From assembly GCA_012034615.1 (NCBI GenBank), contig JAAUPA010000002.1, forward strand, positions 1 to 61,999: DNA of 61,999 bases, given 5' to 3'. The notes under the pieces were generated by a model, which did no database searches, had not been told where the DNA came from, and saw only the letters and a list, made by a program, of their open reading frames with translations. The number at the start of each line of letters is the position of its first letter. Within the stretch, counting starts at the first letter, position 1. Below are positions 1-7,715 of this stretch, piece by piece. The DNA is from Leptolyngbyaceae cyanobacterium CSU_1_4. Its GTDB lineage: Bacteria; Cyanobacteriota; Cyanobacteriia; Elainellales; Elainellaceae. Position numbers and translations under genes: made by a program.

Positions 1-168
1 GGGCTACCGTGTATACACAAGTGATCGAATCTAGCCAAGTCCCTGGCGAACCGCCCCTGGGGGACTTCCGATCCAGTTCCGTGCTTCAAAGTCTCCCAAA
101 TTGGGGGATTTAGGGGGCGAAAAAGCTTGGAACGAAGCCAGTCTAGACTTGTGTATACGTGGTAGCCC
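1..168 (+). repeat. MITE-like element, family A copy 1
   Basis: The left end GGGCTACCGTGTATACACAA is matched by the reverse complement of the right end (GGGCTACCACGTATACACAA), giving terminal inverted repeats of about 22 bp. The interior carries C/G-rich inverted units (CCCCCAAATT-type and GGGGGATTTAGGGGGCG). There is no coding capacity. Related copies lie at 15741-15920 (same orientation) and 27117-27310 (opposite orientation). The element starts at base 1, so its left flank and any target duplication cannot be seen. Confidence 0.75.
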
Positions 169-248
169 AGAACGGGAGAGGGATTTAGGGAGGGCATAAA
201 ACTGGGATAAACCCGCTACACCCGCAATGGCAACTATTGAAACTCTAG

Positions 249-1280
249 CTATTGAGCTGCCATCTGTTGTTGAAGCTGGCTCTTGGCAGTTTTGAACTGA
301 GTAGCAAGATTCTCTTGTTGATCACTACTACAATTGTTACGGATTGCAGCAAACATGGTGCTCTCCTCCTGACGAACGTGATCCATCACAGTTTCTTTCA
401 AGCGGTTAATTTGGCTTTTGAATTCAGGAGCAGTAGGACTCATGGCTCGCAAGGAATCTAGCATAACTTTCATGGATGCTTGCTCATCATATAGCTCTTG
501 GGTGTCATGCTCACCATAGAAGGAGCGAACGGCTGGATAAACAACTTGCTCCTCTGCTTCAGAATGAGCAGTTAAATCCTTATAAATTTGACCAAAGAAC
601 TCCTGAATCTTTTGAGGATCCTCAGTGCCCTCAATTTGCATGAACAGTGTATTAACTTTGGCATGATCCATACGGATTATGTCTTGGATGTTCATCTCGT
701 CATCTGTATGACTGATTGCGCTGCCTGCAACGCCTGTAACTGCTGCCACAGCATCTTGAACCCGTGCCCAAATTCCTTGCTTGGCTTCTTGACCCGTCAT
801 TTCACGCACGCCCAAGACTTCTAAAACACCTTTGAGCTGCTCTTGATGAGCGCGATTTTCAAAATTAACCGCGTTCAAAGGTGTAATAGCCGCTTCCACA
901 TCTGCCCCAACAACCTGCGCTGCCTTATGCACCAATAAGCCACTCATAACTTGCTGATGCTTCAGGAGCTCATGCTGAGAGACCTTTTCAAACAGAGACA
1001 ATTCAGAACCACCCATCATGTGATCAATCTCTTTTGCCATCTTTTCGACGGTTTCTTTAGGCTTGCCTTGAACACCATATTGCACAATTACAGTGTCTAA
1101 AATTCCCATATTTTTGCGATCGCTTTCCAGCATCTTATCTAATTGCTCACGGATTTCTGGATCGTTGCAAGCCGCTGCTAACTTCTGTTCATTTTCAATG
1201 ACTAGGTCTTGGACAACCTTCATGCTTGCTAACTTTTCACCGATCGCCATCCGCTTGGAGTCGTCAAGAGTCGTTACCAT
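249..1280 (-). CDS. Hemerythrin HHE cation-binding domain protein
   Basis: This is a 343-residue all-helical soluble protein. The C-terminal part (about residues 200-320) carries hemerythrin-type ligands: H206, H239 and E243 in HSEAEE, H258, and H301 with E305 in HVRQEE, the pattern of a di-iron O2/NO-binding hemerythrin domain. The N-terminal ~160 residues form a second helical block rich in His and Glu (SQHELLKHQQ, ENRAHQEQ), which could be a ferritin-like module; that is inference. The start is supported by AGGAG about 9 nt upstream of the ATG. Its neighbours are small stress-type membrane genes, so a role in oxygen, iron or redox stress is likely but not shown. Confidence 0.88.
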   Translation of the reverse strand: MVTTLDDSKRMAIGEKLASMKVVQDLVIENEQKLAAACNDPEIREQLDKMLESDRKNMGILDTVIVQYGVQGKPKETVEKMAKEIDHMMGGSELSLFEKVSQHELLKHQQVMSGLLVHKAAQVVGADVEAAITPLNAVNFENRAHQEQLKGVLEVLGVREMTGQEAKQGIWARVQDAVAAVTGVAGSAISHTDDEMNIQDIIRMDHAKVNTLFMQIEGTEDPQKIQEFFGQIYKDLTAHSEAEEQVVYPAVRSFYGEHDTQELYDEQASMKVMLDSLRAMSPTAPEFKSQINRLKETVMDHVRQEESTMFAAIRNNCSSDQQENLATQFKTAKSQLQQQMAAQ

Positions 1281-1582
1281 TTTTATATTCTCCTAAAGGC
1301 TAAGTCATTAACTGACCTCTTTAAAGTGCCACAGCAACCTCTAAGGTTCCTCTTTCCAAAGACCTAATTTTTCTATGCTTCTACTTCTTTGGGAGGGCTA
1401 AGAATAGAGCTAAAAATGGCAAAAAAATGGCAAAAAATAACATAGGTGCAGCCTGATCTTCTTCACGCTACACCTATCCTTATAAATTCAATTATTCTTT
1501 ATCTTCTGCTAACAATCTTCTGCTAACAAATTTTGCCTAACCATCCTCTCTAGTCTGCTCTTACTACAGTCTAGGTCAAAAC
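1281..1582. other. Intergenic region upstream of the hemerythrin gene
   Basis: This 302-nt stretch separates the hemerythrin gene from yqaE, both on the minus strand. It includes the hemerythrin gene's ribosome-binding site (AGGAG) next to 1280. It also has a direct repeat (atcttctgctaacaa occurs twice near 1500-1530) and A-rich runs. I see no ORF or RNA gene. Confidence 0.5.
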
Positions 1583-1765
1583 CTAATACACTCTTTCAGA
1601 CTTTTCGTAATGCTTGGCGATCGCCCAAATGCCGTGAATGCTGCCAGGAATCCATCCAAGAAAAGTGAGTAGGACATTAATCACTAATGTAGTGCTCAAC
1701 CCATAGGTTAAGAAGACCCCTACTGGAGGAATTAAAATACCTAAGATTAGATGAAAAACTTTCAT
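1583..1765 (-). CDS. YqaE/Pmp3 family membrane protein
   Basis: This is a 60-residue protein with two hydrophobic helices. It has the family-typical pattern IPPVGVFL in the first helix and INVLLTFLGWIPGSIHGIWA in the second. YqaE/Pmp3 (UPF0057) proteins are small inner-membrane proteins linked to salt, cold and membrane-potential stress. The length matches the family (50-60 residues). AAAGG lies upstream of the ATG. It sits in a run of other small stress-type genes. Confidence 0.9.
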   Translation of the reverse strand: MKVFHLILGILIPPVGVFLTYGLSTTLVINVLLTFLGWIPGSIHGIWAIAKHYEKSERVY

Positions 1766-2001
1766 GCTATTTACCTTTAAAAACCGTTAAGGACTTAACT
1801 TAATCACTACGCCCATAGTGGATCAAAAATAGCTGAAACTGCTTCTCCCTTTAGAGTGAGTAAAATTTATCCTGAAGGCATGAAGTTTCGCGGTTCCTAT
1901 CTCTCTCAAGGAAGAAGTAACTTGGGCTGTCCATAAGTCAGGATAGGTCTGAATATGAATTTACTGAAGAATGTTTACCTGATGTAAGAAAGGAGAACTT
2001 T

Positions 2002-2419
2002 ATGATTCGCTCTGCGCTCATTCTATTGGCAACTGCCTTAAGTTTACTAATCATTGACTTGGTGGTTCCGGGTGTTAATATTGCAACTTTTCCAGCCGCA
2101 CTTATTGCTGCGATCGCTCTAGGCTTGGTAAATTCTGGGGTGAAGCCCGTTCTCTCTCTCCTGTCTCTACCCCTTAATTTTCTAACGTTAGGGGGCTTCT
2201 CACTGGTCGTTAACGGGCTGTGTTTTTGGCTAGCATCTTTACTGGTTCCTGGATTTACTGCCAGTGGTTTAGTTGCGATTATCCTAGGTCCTGTAGTTCT
2301 ATCTTTTGTCAATACTTTTTCTAAACCGTTACTTTGCTGAAAAGTATCCGAAGCTGGCAGCCGATGGTAAGGCAACCATTAGAGGAGCTATGGATGATGC
2401 CAAGGGAGCCATCGAATAA
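2002..2419 (+). CDS. Phage-holin superfamily IV-like membrane protein, frameshifted near its C-terminus
   Basis: The ORF track gives 112 residues with about four hydrophobic segments (IDLVVPGVNI, LSLPLNFLTLGGFSLVVNG), typical of the mycobacterial 4-TMS holin superfamily IV/YvlD-like proteins common in cyanobacteria. The in-frame end SFVNTFSKPLLC is abrupt. Removing one base in the AAA at 2323-2325 gives SNRYFAEKYPKLAADGKATI and continues to a TAA at 2417-2419. That is a normal hydrophilic tail, about 138 residues in total. Biochemical function is unknown; despite the name it is not part of a phage here. AAGGAG precedes the ATG. Confidence 0.75.
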
Positions 2420-2559
2420 TGGCTCTAGTGTTTGTCAACTGCCATAGGGAGTATGTCCGCTGATAGAGACTCTATGAGTAGCTCTATCTTTTAGAGGATG
2501 AGTTAAGTTGAAGCTTTAGATAGATTGTAGAAGTTGGTTTGAATCCTTTAGGAGTATTT

Positions 2560-2742
2560 ATGAGTATTGAAGATCGGGCTAAGGCAGTTGCTAAAAACAT
2601 TGAAGGCAAAGCTCAAGAAGCAATGGGTGAAGTGACAGGTGATCCCCAAGATAAAGCTGAGGGCAAAGCCAAGCAAGCTGAATCTAAAGTCCGTCATGGC
2701 GTTGAAGATGCAAAAGACGAAGTTAAGAAGGCTATTGACTAG
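2560..2742 (+). CDS. CsbD family stress protein
   Basis: This is a 60-residue hydrophilic, Lys/Glu/Ala-rich helical protein with the CsbD pattern (KAVAKNIEGKAQEAMGEVTG, then DKAEGKAKQAESKV). CsbD is a small general-stress protein of unknown mechanism, SigB-controlled in Bacillus. The ORF track starts at a TTG at 2539. The ATG at 2560 is preferred because AGGAG lies 5 nt upstream and family members start with MS-ED/K-RA. A strong hairpin follows the gene. Confidence 0.92.
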   Translation: MSIEDRAKAVAKNIEGKAQEAMGEVTGDPQDKAEGKAKQAESKVRHGVEDAKDEVKKAID

Positions 2743-2766
2743 TTTGATGCATTGAAACATTAAGTC

Positions 2767-2806
2767 AATTCAGCGCATTACCTTTCTCAAAGTGATGCGC
2801 TGAATT
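2767..2806 (+). terminator. Hairpin after the CsbD gene
   Basis: A perfect 12-bp inverted repeat, AATTCAGCGCAT / ATGCGCTGAATT, lies 24 nt after the CsbD stop codon, with a 16-nt loop. There is no clear T-run after it, so it may act as a terminator or an RNA-stabilising hairpin. Confidence 0.6.
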
Positions 2807-2868
2807 TCAGAATCTACACCTTCAATTTACCTATCTACAACAAAGGAATTTAGTAAAGGTTTTCCCTC

Positions 2869-3123
2869 ATGATGAACACTCTAAACGCATCGTTTTTGTT
2901 GCTCACTGAAGCGATTGCCCCTGACACAATTGCCCAAGAGCAGGCGCTCTCCTCGGATGCTTTAATTGCAGTGGCAGTGATTGGTTTTCTTGCTGCTACC
3001 GCCATTGGCTCGGTTGCCTGGTACAACTCGAAGCGTCCTCCCGGTTGGGAAGATAAAGAGCGCCCAGCGATTGTTCCTGACGTTGAGCCGAGTGATCATC
3101 CTGGGTTAGGCACTCCTGAATAA
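2869..3123 (+). CDS. Small single-pass membrane protein
   Basis: This is an 84-residue protein of unknown function. It has a hydrophobic N-terminal patch, then a clear transmembrane helix (about residues 30-51, LIAVAVIGFLAATAIGSVAW), then a short Pro/Glu-rich soluble tail. Only 6 nt separate it from the TIGR02587 gene downstream, so the two are probably co-transcribed. Confidence 0.7.
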   Translation: MMNTLNASFLLLTEAIAPDTIAQEQALSSDALIAVAVIGFLAATAIGSVAWYNSKRPPGWEDKERPAIVPDVEPSDHPGLGTPE

Positions 3124-3129
3124 GGTTTA

Positions 3130-4041
3130 ATGAATAGCTACCTTAGGGGTATGAACAAAAATCGTAGAAGACAGCAGGCTCATTGGATTCGGGAAGTAGA
3201 AGACATTACACGGGGTGCTTGTGGAGGGTTTCTGTTTGGGATTCCTTTGCTTTACACTATGGAGGTTTGGTGGATTGGGTCTACGGTTTCTCCACCTTTA
3301 ATGCTTTTGGCGATCGCCACTACGTGGACGGTCGTTTTTTTTCTGAACCGAACAGAAGGGTTTCGGCGAACTACAAAGGTTAGTTTTACCAATGCTGCAA
3401 GAGATACAGTTGAGGCGGTTGTTATTGGCTTAGTCTGCACAGGTATCATGCTAGTGATATTGCAAGAAGTGACCTTGCAGACTCAGCTTAGTGAAGCCTT
3501 AGGCAAGGTTATTTTTGAGAGTGTTCCTTTTTCTTTAGGAGTGGCTCTCTCAAATCAATTTTTAAGCAGCAACCCAGAAGAGAATCGAGTTCAATCCTCA
3601 AAACAAAACAGCACTGCTCAGGTCGAAGCGAGGCAGCCTGAGATAAGCGAAACTCTTGCTGATATTGGGGCAACTTTAATAGGAGCTATTATTATTGCGT
3701 TCAGCATTGCGCCAACTGATGAAATTCCAATGCTGGCAGCAGCAACTTCAGCAGTTTGGCTCTTAGCCACTGTAGTAATTTCTTTAATCATTTCTTACGG
3801 AATTGTCTTTGAGGCTAACTTTGCTAACAAGACTAAGCGCCAACAGCAAAGAGGACTTTTTCAAAGCCCGCTTAGTGAAACCATTATGTCCTATTTACTT
3901 TCTTTAGTTGCTGCTGCAATGATGCTGTGGTTCTTTCAGCAGCTAGACTTTAGCGATCCTGGAGCAATGTGGTTAAGTTACACCTTGCTATTGGGATTGC
4001 CCGCAACTATTGGTGGTGCAGCAGGTAGATTAGCAATATGA
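3130..4041 (+). CDS. TIGR02587 family integral membrane protein
   Basis: This is a 303-residue polytopic membrane protein with hydrophobic segments near residues 33-50, 57-72, 96-112, 183-200, 205-225, 250-268 and 280-297. A conserved-looking stretch, REVEDITRGACGGFLFGIPL, opens the protein. It matches what I recall of TIGR02587, a family of unknown function that is usually found next to TIGR02588. The downstream TIGR02588-like gene overlaps it by 4 nt (ATGA), which supports translational coupling. An internal ATG at 3151 is an alternative start. Confidence 0.8.
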   Translation: MNSYLRGMNKNRRRQQAHWIREVEDITRGACGGFLFGIPLLYTMEVWWIGSTVSPPLMLLAIATTWTVVFFLNRTEGFRRTTKVSFTNAARDTVEAVVIGLVCTGIMLVILQEVTLQTQLSEALGKVIFESVPFSLGVALSNQFLSSNPEENRVQSSKQNSTAQVEARQPEISETLADIGATLIGAIIIAFSIAPTDEIPMLAAATSAVWLLATVVISLIISYGIVFEANFANKTKRQQQRGLFQSPLSETIMSYLLSLVAAAMMLWFFQQLDFSDPGAMWLSYTLLLGLPATIGGAAGRLAI

Positions 4042-4472
4042 GTGATGTTCATTCTTCTGATGATGGTTCATCTCAAAATAGTTCTTCAGATCAACCACCC
4101 CGATCGCTAGCTGAACAAGTTAGCTTTAGTCTTGCTGCGTTGCTCTTGACAACTCTGGTGGGCTTGATTTGCTATCTTTGGCTAGGTAAGCGTGGGGAAG
4201 CACCTCCTAACCCCATATTGGTAATCAAACCTGTTCAGAAGCTTTCAGGACAGTTTCATGTTCCTTTTGAATTAACCAATCAAGGAGACAATACAGCGGC
4301 ATCGGTTCAAGTTGTTGCCGAGCTTCGTCTAACGGATATACTGACGGAAACCGGAGAGCAACAGATTGATTTTTTGTCGAGTCAGGAAACTGAGTCAGGC
4401 GCTTTTATCTTTAGTCAAGATCCACGCAAAGGTACACTCACGATTCGAGTCGCGAGTTATAAATCACCTTAG
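4038..4472 (+). CDS. TIGR02588 family protein
   Basis: This is a 144-residue protein with a disordered Ser/Asp-rich start, one transmembrane helix (about residues 28-50, VSFSLAALLLTTLVGLICYLWL) and a beta-rich soluble domain (VPFELTNQGDNTAASVQVVAEL) of immunoglobulin-like character. TIGR02588 proteins pair with TIGR02587, and here the ATGA overlap links the two. The topology suggests a membrane-anchored partner with its soluble domain outside the cytoplasm. Function is unknown. Confidence 0.8.
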   Translation: MSDVHSSDDGSSQNSSSDQPPRSLAEQVSFSLAALLLTTLVGLICYLWLGKRGEAPPNPILVIKPVQKLSGQFHVPFELTNQGDNTAASVQVVAELRLTDILTETGEQQIDFLSSQETESGAFIFSQDPRKGTLTIRVASYKSP

Positions 4473-4476
4473 CTAA

Positions 4477-4521
4477 TTCAGCCTTCTAGGACCTTTCTGA
4501 ATCCAGATCTGAAGGGCTGAA
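4477..4521 (+). terminator. Imperfect hairpin after the TIGR02588 gene
   Basis: TTCAGCCTTC pairs with GAAGGGCTGAA (one bulged base), starting 5 nt after the stop codon. A T-rich stretch follows about 30 nt later. It probably ends the 2869-4472 transcript. Confidence 0.45.
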
Positions 4522-4675
4522 ACTTTCCCTACCCTCGCCCTTTTTCAAATAGGGACATTTGAAAGAGATCTAAAGCACACGCTTGGATTTTACTTCTAAA
4601 GACCGAGGAAATTGATTGAGTAAACTGCTTTTATATAGATATTAATCAATGTGACAATTCAATAGAGGAGACATT

Positions 4676-4882
4676 ATGCCAAGACTGGTAGGAAAACAAT
4701 CTAATGACGGTCTACGAGTGAGTTTAGTGATGCTGACTGCGATCGCCATAGCAGCGGGTTTAGAATACGTCGGAATTATCGATCTAGTTCCTGGGTTTGG
4801 GAAAGACAACGTTACTTTGAGCGTTGCTCGCTATGGTATCTCTTCGGATCAAGTGATTGTATCTGAATCTGTACAAAAATAA
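4676..4882 (+). CDS. Small membrane protein of unknown function
   Basis: This is a 68-residue protein with one hydrophobic helix (about residues 14-37, RVSLVMLTAIAIAAGLEYVG) and a polar C-terminus. The start is supported by GAGGAG 6 nt upstream of the ATG. It lies 21 nt before the PRC-barrel gene and may be in the same transcript. I do not recognise a named family. Confidence 0.7.
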   Translation: MPRLVGKQSNDGLRVSLVMLTAIAIAAGLEYVGIIDLVPGFGKDNVTLSVARYGISSDQVIVSESVQK

Positions 4883-4903
4883 GTTATTAGGACGTTAAAT
4901 ATT

Positions 4904-6150
4904 ATGCGTAAAGGTAATGAAGTGATCGGTAAGCCTGTTGTTTCGTACAGTACAGGTCGGCGAATTGATACGGTTAAAGACTTGATTTTGATCAAAATAG
5001 CAATCGCCTGTTGGGGCTTCTGATGAGTGAAGGCGGATGGTTCAGTAGTCCTCGTGTGCTTTTGTTGAAAGACGTATTGGCGATCGGGGCAGATGCGATT
5101 ATTATCCCCTCAAAAGAGCATGTTTTTGATGCTAAGCAGATTCCGGAAATCTCCAGAATTTTAGAATACAACAATGTGCTTAAAGGAACGCGCATCCTTA
5201 CTACAGATGGTCGTAACCTTGGCACCATGGTTGATCTGTATTTTGATCATGAGACGGCAAGGGTAGAAGGCTACGAAGTATCTGGGGGAATATTTGCAGA
5301 TGCGTATTCTGGGCGATCGTTTGTGCCGACTCCGAAAACGCTCAAAATTGGTAAAGATGTTGCTTTTGTGCCAGAAGAAACGGCTCTATTAATGGAAGAG
5401 CAAGTAGGCGGTATTAAAGCAGCCATGCAAGTTGCAGGTGAGAAAGTGCAAGAAACCATGCACTCTACTGGCGAAAAGCTGCAAGATGCGGGAGGAAAGC
5501 TAAAGGAATCTAGTACTAGCCTCTCCCAAAACTTGGGCGGACAGCTTAACACCGTTTTAGCCGGACGAGCCGTTGAAGAAGCAAAAGGATATCGAGTGCG
5601 TCAGTTTGTCCGCTCAGAAGATGGCTTTATTATCGCGGCACCCGGACAAATTGTTAGCGATTCGGTCATTAAATTTGCTCGCAGATTCCATCAAGAGGAA
5701 TCATTGCTCCAAGCCGTTGGGCTTTCGACCTCCAATGCAGCACAGTCACGGGCTAATAGCATGGCTATGGTGACTGGCGATCGCCTGCGAGTGAGAGCCC
5801 ATAAAACCGAAGACCAGTTACAAGAAGGAGCACAGAAGCTTAAGGTAGAAGCCAATCATCTATGGCGACAGCTCAAAACCGAGTGGGCTAACTTTCAAGA
5901 CCGAAGCAGTCAGGCGATCGAGCGCAAGCGAATCATGGGCGCTCTAGGTCGTCCAGTTAATCGTGTGATTTTGGATCAACAAGATCAAGTGATTCTGAAT
6001 GTAGGTGAATTAATTACTCACCAGGCGATCGAAGTTTCTCGTCAAGCAGGAGTTTTAGAAGTTCTATTAGGCTCTGTTTATACTGAAAGCCCTAAGCTTT
6101 CCAGAGAAGATGTGGAAGCTCCTCACCCAGGTCGAGCGTCTCTAACTTGA
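4904..6150 (+). CDS. PRC-barrel domain protein, frameshifted near the N-terminus
   Basis: The track ORF begins at a TTG (5011), which cuts into the first PRC barrel. An ATG at 4904 in another frame reads MRKGNEVIGKPVVSYSTGRR and runs into that barrel. Adding one T to the T4 run at 4986-4989 gives DLIFDQNSNRLLGLLMSEGG and joins both parts. The full protein is about 415 residues: an N-terminal PRC barrel, a second PRC-like module (GTRILTTDGRNLGTMVDLYF), an amphipathic helical middle with repeated VQETMHSTGEKLQDAGGKLK-like stretches, and a C-terminal PRC-like piece (ALGRPVNRVILDQQDQVILN). Such proteins are common in cyanobacterial stress regulons; their ligand is unknown. Confidence 0.8.
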
Positions 6151-6173
6151 CGGTTTAACTAAAGCTTTAGGAG

Positions 6174-6282
6174 GTAAGTAGGCCGGTCTACTCAAATGTC
6201 AGACGTAGGGAAATATCAGACGTAGTGTGGGCATCTTGCCCGCAAGCGAGACGCTTGCTCCACGGCTATCTGTAAATTAATT
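6174..6282 (+). repeat. Intergenic palindromic repeat, family C copy 1
   Basis: This ~110-bp unit begins with GTAAGTAG and contains the palindromic core TGTGGGCATCTTGCCCGC followed by AAGCGAGACGCTTGCTCCAC. It ends near TGTAAATTAAT. A second copy at 26865-26971 is about 85% identical. Both lie directly after a gene's stop codon. Confidence 0.75.
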
Positions 6283-6416
6283 ACCAACATCCTTTCTAAA
6301 ACATCCTCTTAGTTTTGCAGTGCCAAAAAGTGCTCTGGGATACCTTCTTCCTTAAGATAGAAGACTGTTTGAGTATTTAGATTAATACTAAGGGAGTTGT
6401 TAAGGACTAATTTATT

Positions 6417-6791
6417 ATGAGCAATTCAAAAGACTTGAGCGAGAATAATCCAAAAGTTTCTGCTGATACCTATGATCGAGGTATTGTTCCGGCTGAAACT
6501 GCGGCTCGTAAGGAACGAGAAGGTGAGGGATATAAAAATCGCCCTGATTCTCCTGCTGATGAAGACAGCATTGATACTGTCGGCGGCTATACAGTAGATA
6601 AAGAAGGTCTTGCCAATAATTTTGCGGTTGAACCCGAAATGTATTATGAAGTCCCTGGCGATCTTCGGGCAAAAGAAGCTGCCCTAGCTGAAGAGCGGGC
6701 TCAGGAACTGGAGGAGGTAAACCAAACTAATGAGGAGGGTAAACTGACTACGGATCATGACGATCGCGGCAAGGGTGTGGGAATAATTTAA
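6417..6791 (+). CDS. Hydrophilic, probably disordered protein of unknown function
   Basis: This is a 124-residue acidic protein without membrane segments or Cys. It is rich in Glu, Asp and Ala, with a central GGYTVDKEGLANNFAVEPEM segment that looks like the only conserved core. AAGGA lies upstream of the ATG. The composition resembles cyanobacterial stress or desiccation-associated hydrophilins. That comparison is inference, and I do not recognise a named domain. Confidence 0.7.
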   Translation: MSNSKDLSENNPKVSADTYDRGIVPAETAARKEREGEGYKNRPDSPADEDSIDTVGGYTVDKEGLANNFAVEPEMYYEVPGDLRAKEAALAEERAQELEEVNQTNEEGKLTTDHDDRGKGVGII

Positions 6792-7164
6792 GAATTTCCT
6801 TTTGATATCATCACTTTATAGAGCACCTTAAAAAATCCAAACCTTTATTCAAGGTGTCCTATAGTTTATTTGCCCTGCTTTCAAAATGAAGGTAGGGCTA
6901 GTTTTGAGAATTGATAATAGTTTTGAGGCTAGTTTTGGGATTGTGTCACAGGTTAGTATCTGGATCTTTTGCTTTATAATTTTTGTGGATGATTTAATGC
7001 TCCTAGCTTAAAGTATTCTTTTCCTAAACCAAAAATAAAGCAAAAGAACTCTTAACTTTCGGAGGTGGGCAAAAGCTAATTTTATCTGGCACTGGGCGCT
7101 GTTAGATAAATACCTTTTCTAGATTGTTCTAGAGGTCAATTAGTGTTTTTATGGAATTTTGCCA
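6792..7164. other. Intergenic region with no gene found
   Basis: This 373-nt AT-rich spacer lies before the lone receiver gene. It contains a short imperfect repeat (TTTTGAGAATTGA / TTTTGAGGCTAG) around 6900-6945. GGAGG at 7061-7065 is too far from the next start to be its ribosome site. I see no ORF, RNA gene or clear terminator. Confidence 0.5.
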
Positions 7165-7647
7165 ATGGTGTTCTCTGAACAGGCTGTTAACTCCTCTGAG
7201 CCCTCTGGTCTAGAAGACCGCTCCTGTGACTTGCCCGAGGCGTTGCTGAGTGCGTCAAAGCTGCCTTTTGTCTTAGGTGTAGATGATAATCCAGATGATT
7301 TGTTGTTGCTAAGCTACACTGTAGAGCTTTGCAATATCGAGTTTATTGGACGAGCTAGCGGCTGGGCGGCTTTAAATTTGGTTGCAATTCTTCCTCCTGC
7401 CCTCATTTTGCTAGACATTTTGCTGCCTGATCTGAATGGAGTAGATTTTTTGTATTATATTAAGCAGAATCCTTTAACCTGCAATATTCCAGTCATTGCA
7501 GTCACCGCTTTAGCAACTTTAAGCGATCGCACTTGGCTTCTATCAGCGGGTTTTGTGGGCTATGTTAGCAAGCCCTACCTGTTGGAAGAATTAGAAGAAA
7601 TCATCTTTCGGCATTTAAAGACAGGGTTAAACTACGTTGAGGAATAA
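7165..7647 (+). CDS. Single-domain response regulator (receiver only)
   Basis: This is about 160 residues. After a ~35-residue leader comes a CheY-like receiver: acidic pair in VDDNPDD, phospho-acceptor Asp in LILLDILLPDLNG, Thr in VTALAT and Lys in YVSKPY. There is no output domain, so it probably works as a phosphorelay intermediate or by protein-protein contact. The track starts at a TTG at 7159; the ATG at 7165 is preferred. No partner kinase is adjacent; the kinase cluster at 14-19 kb is the nearest. Confidence 0.88.
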   Translation: MVFSEQAVNSSEPSGLEDRSCDLPEALLSASKLPFVLGVDDNPDDLLLLSYTVELCNIEFIGRASGWAALNLVAILPPALILLDILLPDLNGVDFLYYIKQNPLTCNIPVIAVTALATLSDRTWLLSAGFVGYVSKPYLLEELEEIIFRHLKTGLNYVEE

Positions 7648-7650
7648 AAT

Positions 7651-7673
7651 AGAGGCGCAATTTCTGCGCCTCT
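7651..7673. terminator. Bidirectional terminator between convergent genes
   Basis: A perfect 9-bp inverted repeat, AGAGGCGCA / TGCGCCTCT, with a 5-nt loop lies between the convergent receiver gene and amylase gene. T-rich sequence follows on the plus side and A-rich sequence precedes it, so it can serve both directions. Confidence 0.75.
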
Positions 7674-7715
7674 GTACTTTAACTTTGAATAGACGAAAAT
7701 GAGCGATCGCTAAAT

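Noticed and set aside
2002-2419. Prophage remnant, suggested by the holin-like name
   Set aside because: No other phage gene is nearby, and holin-superfamily-IV proteins are ordinary chromosomal membrane proteins in cyanobacteria.
6174-6282. CRISPR repeats or an integron attC site in the palindromic family C unit
   Set aside because: Only single scattered copies, no regular spacing, no cas or integrase gene in the window.
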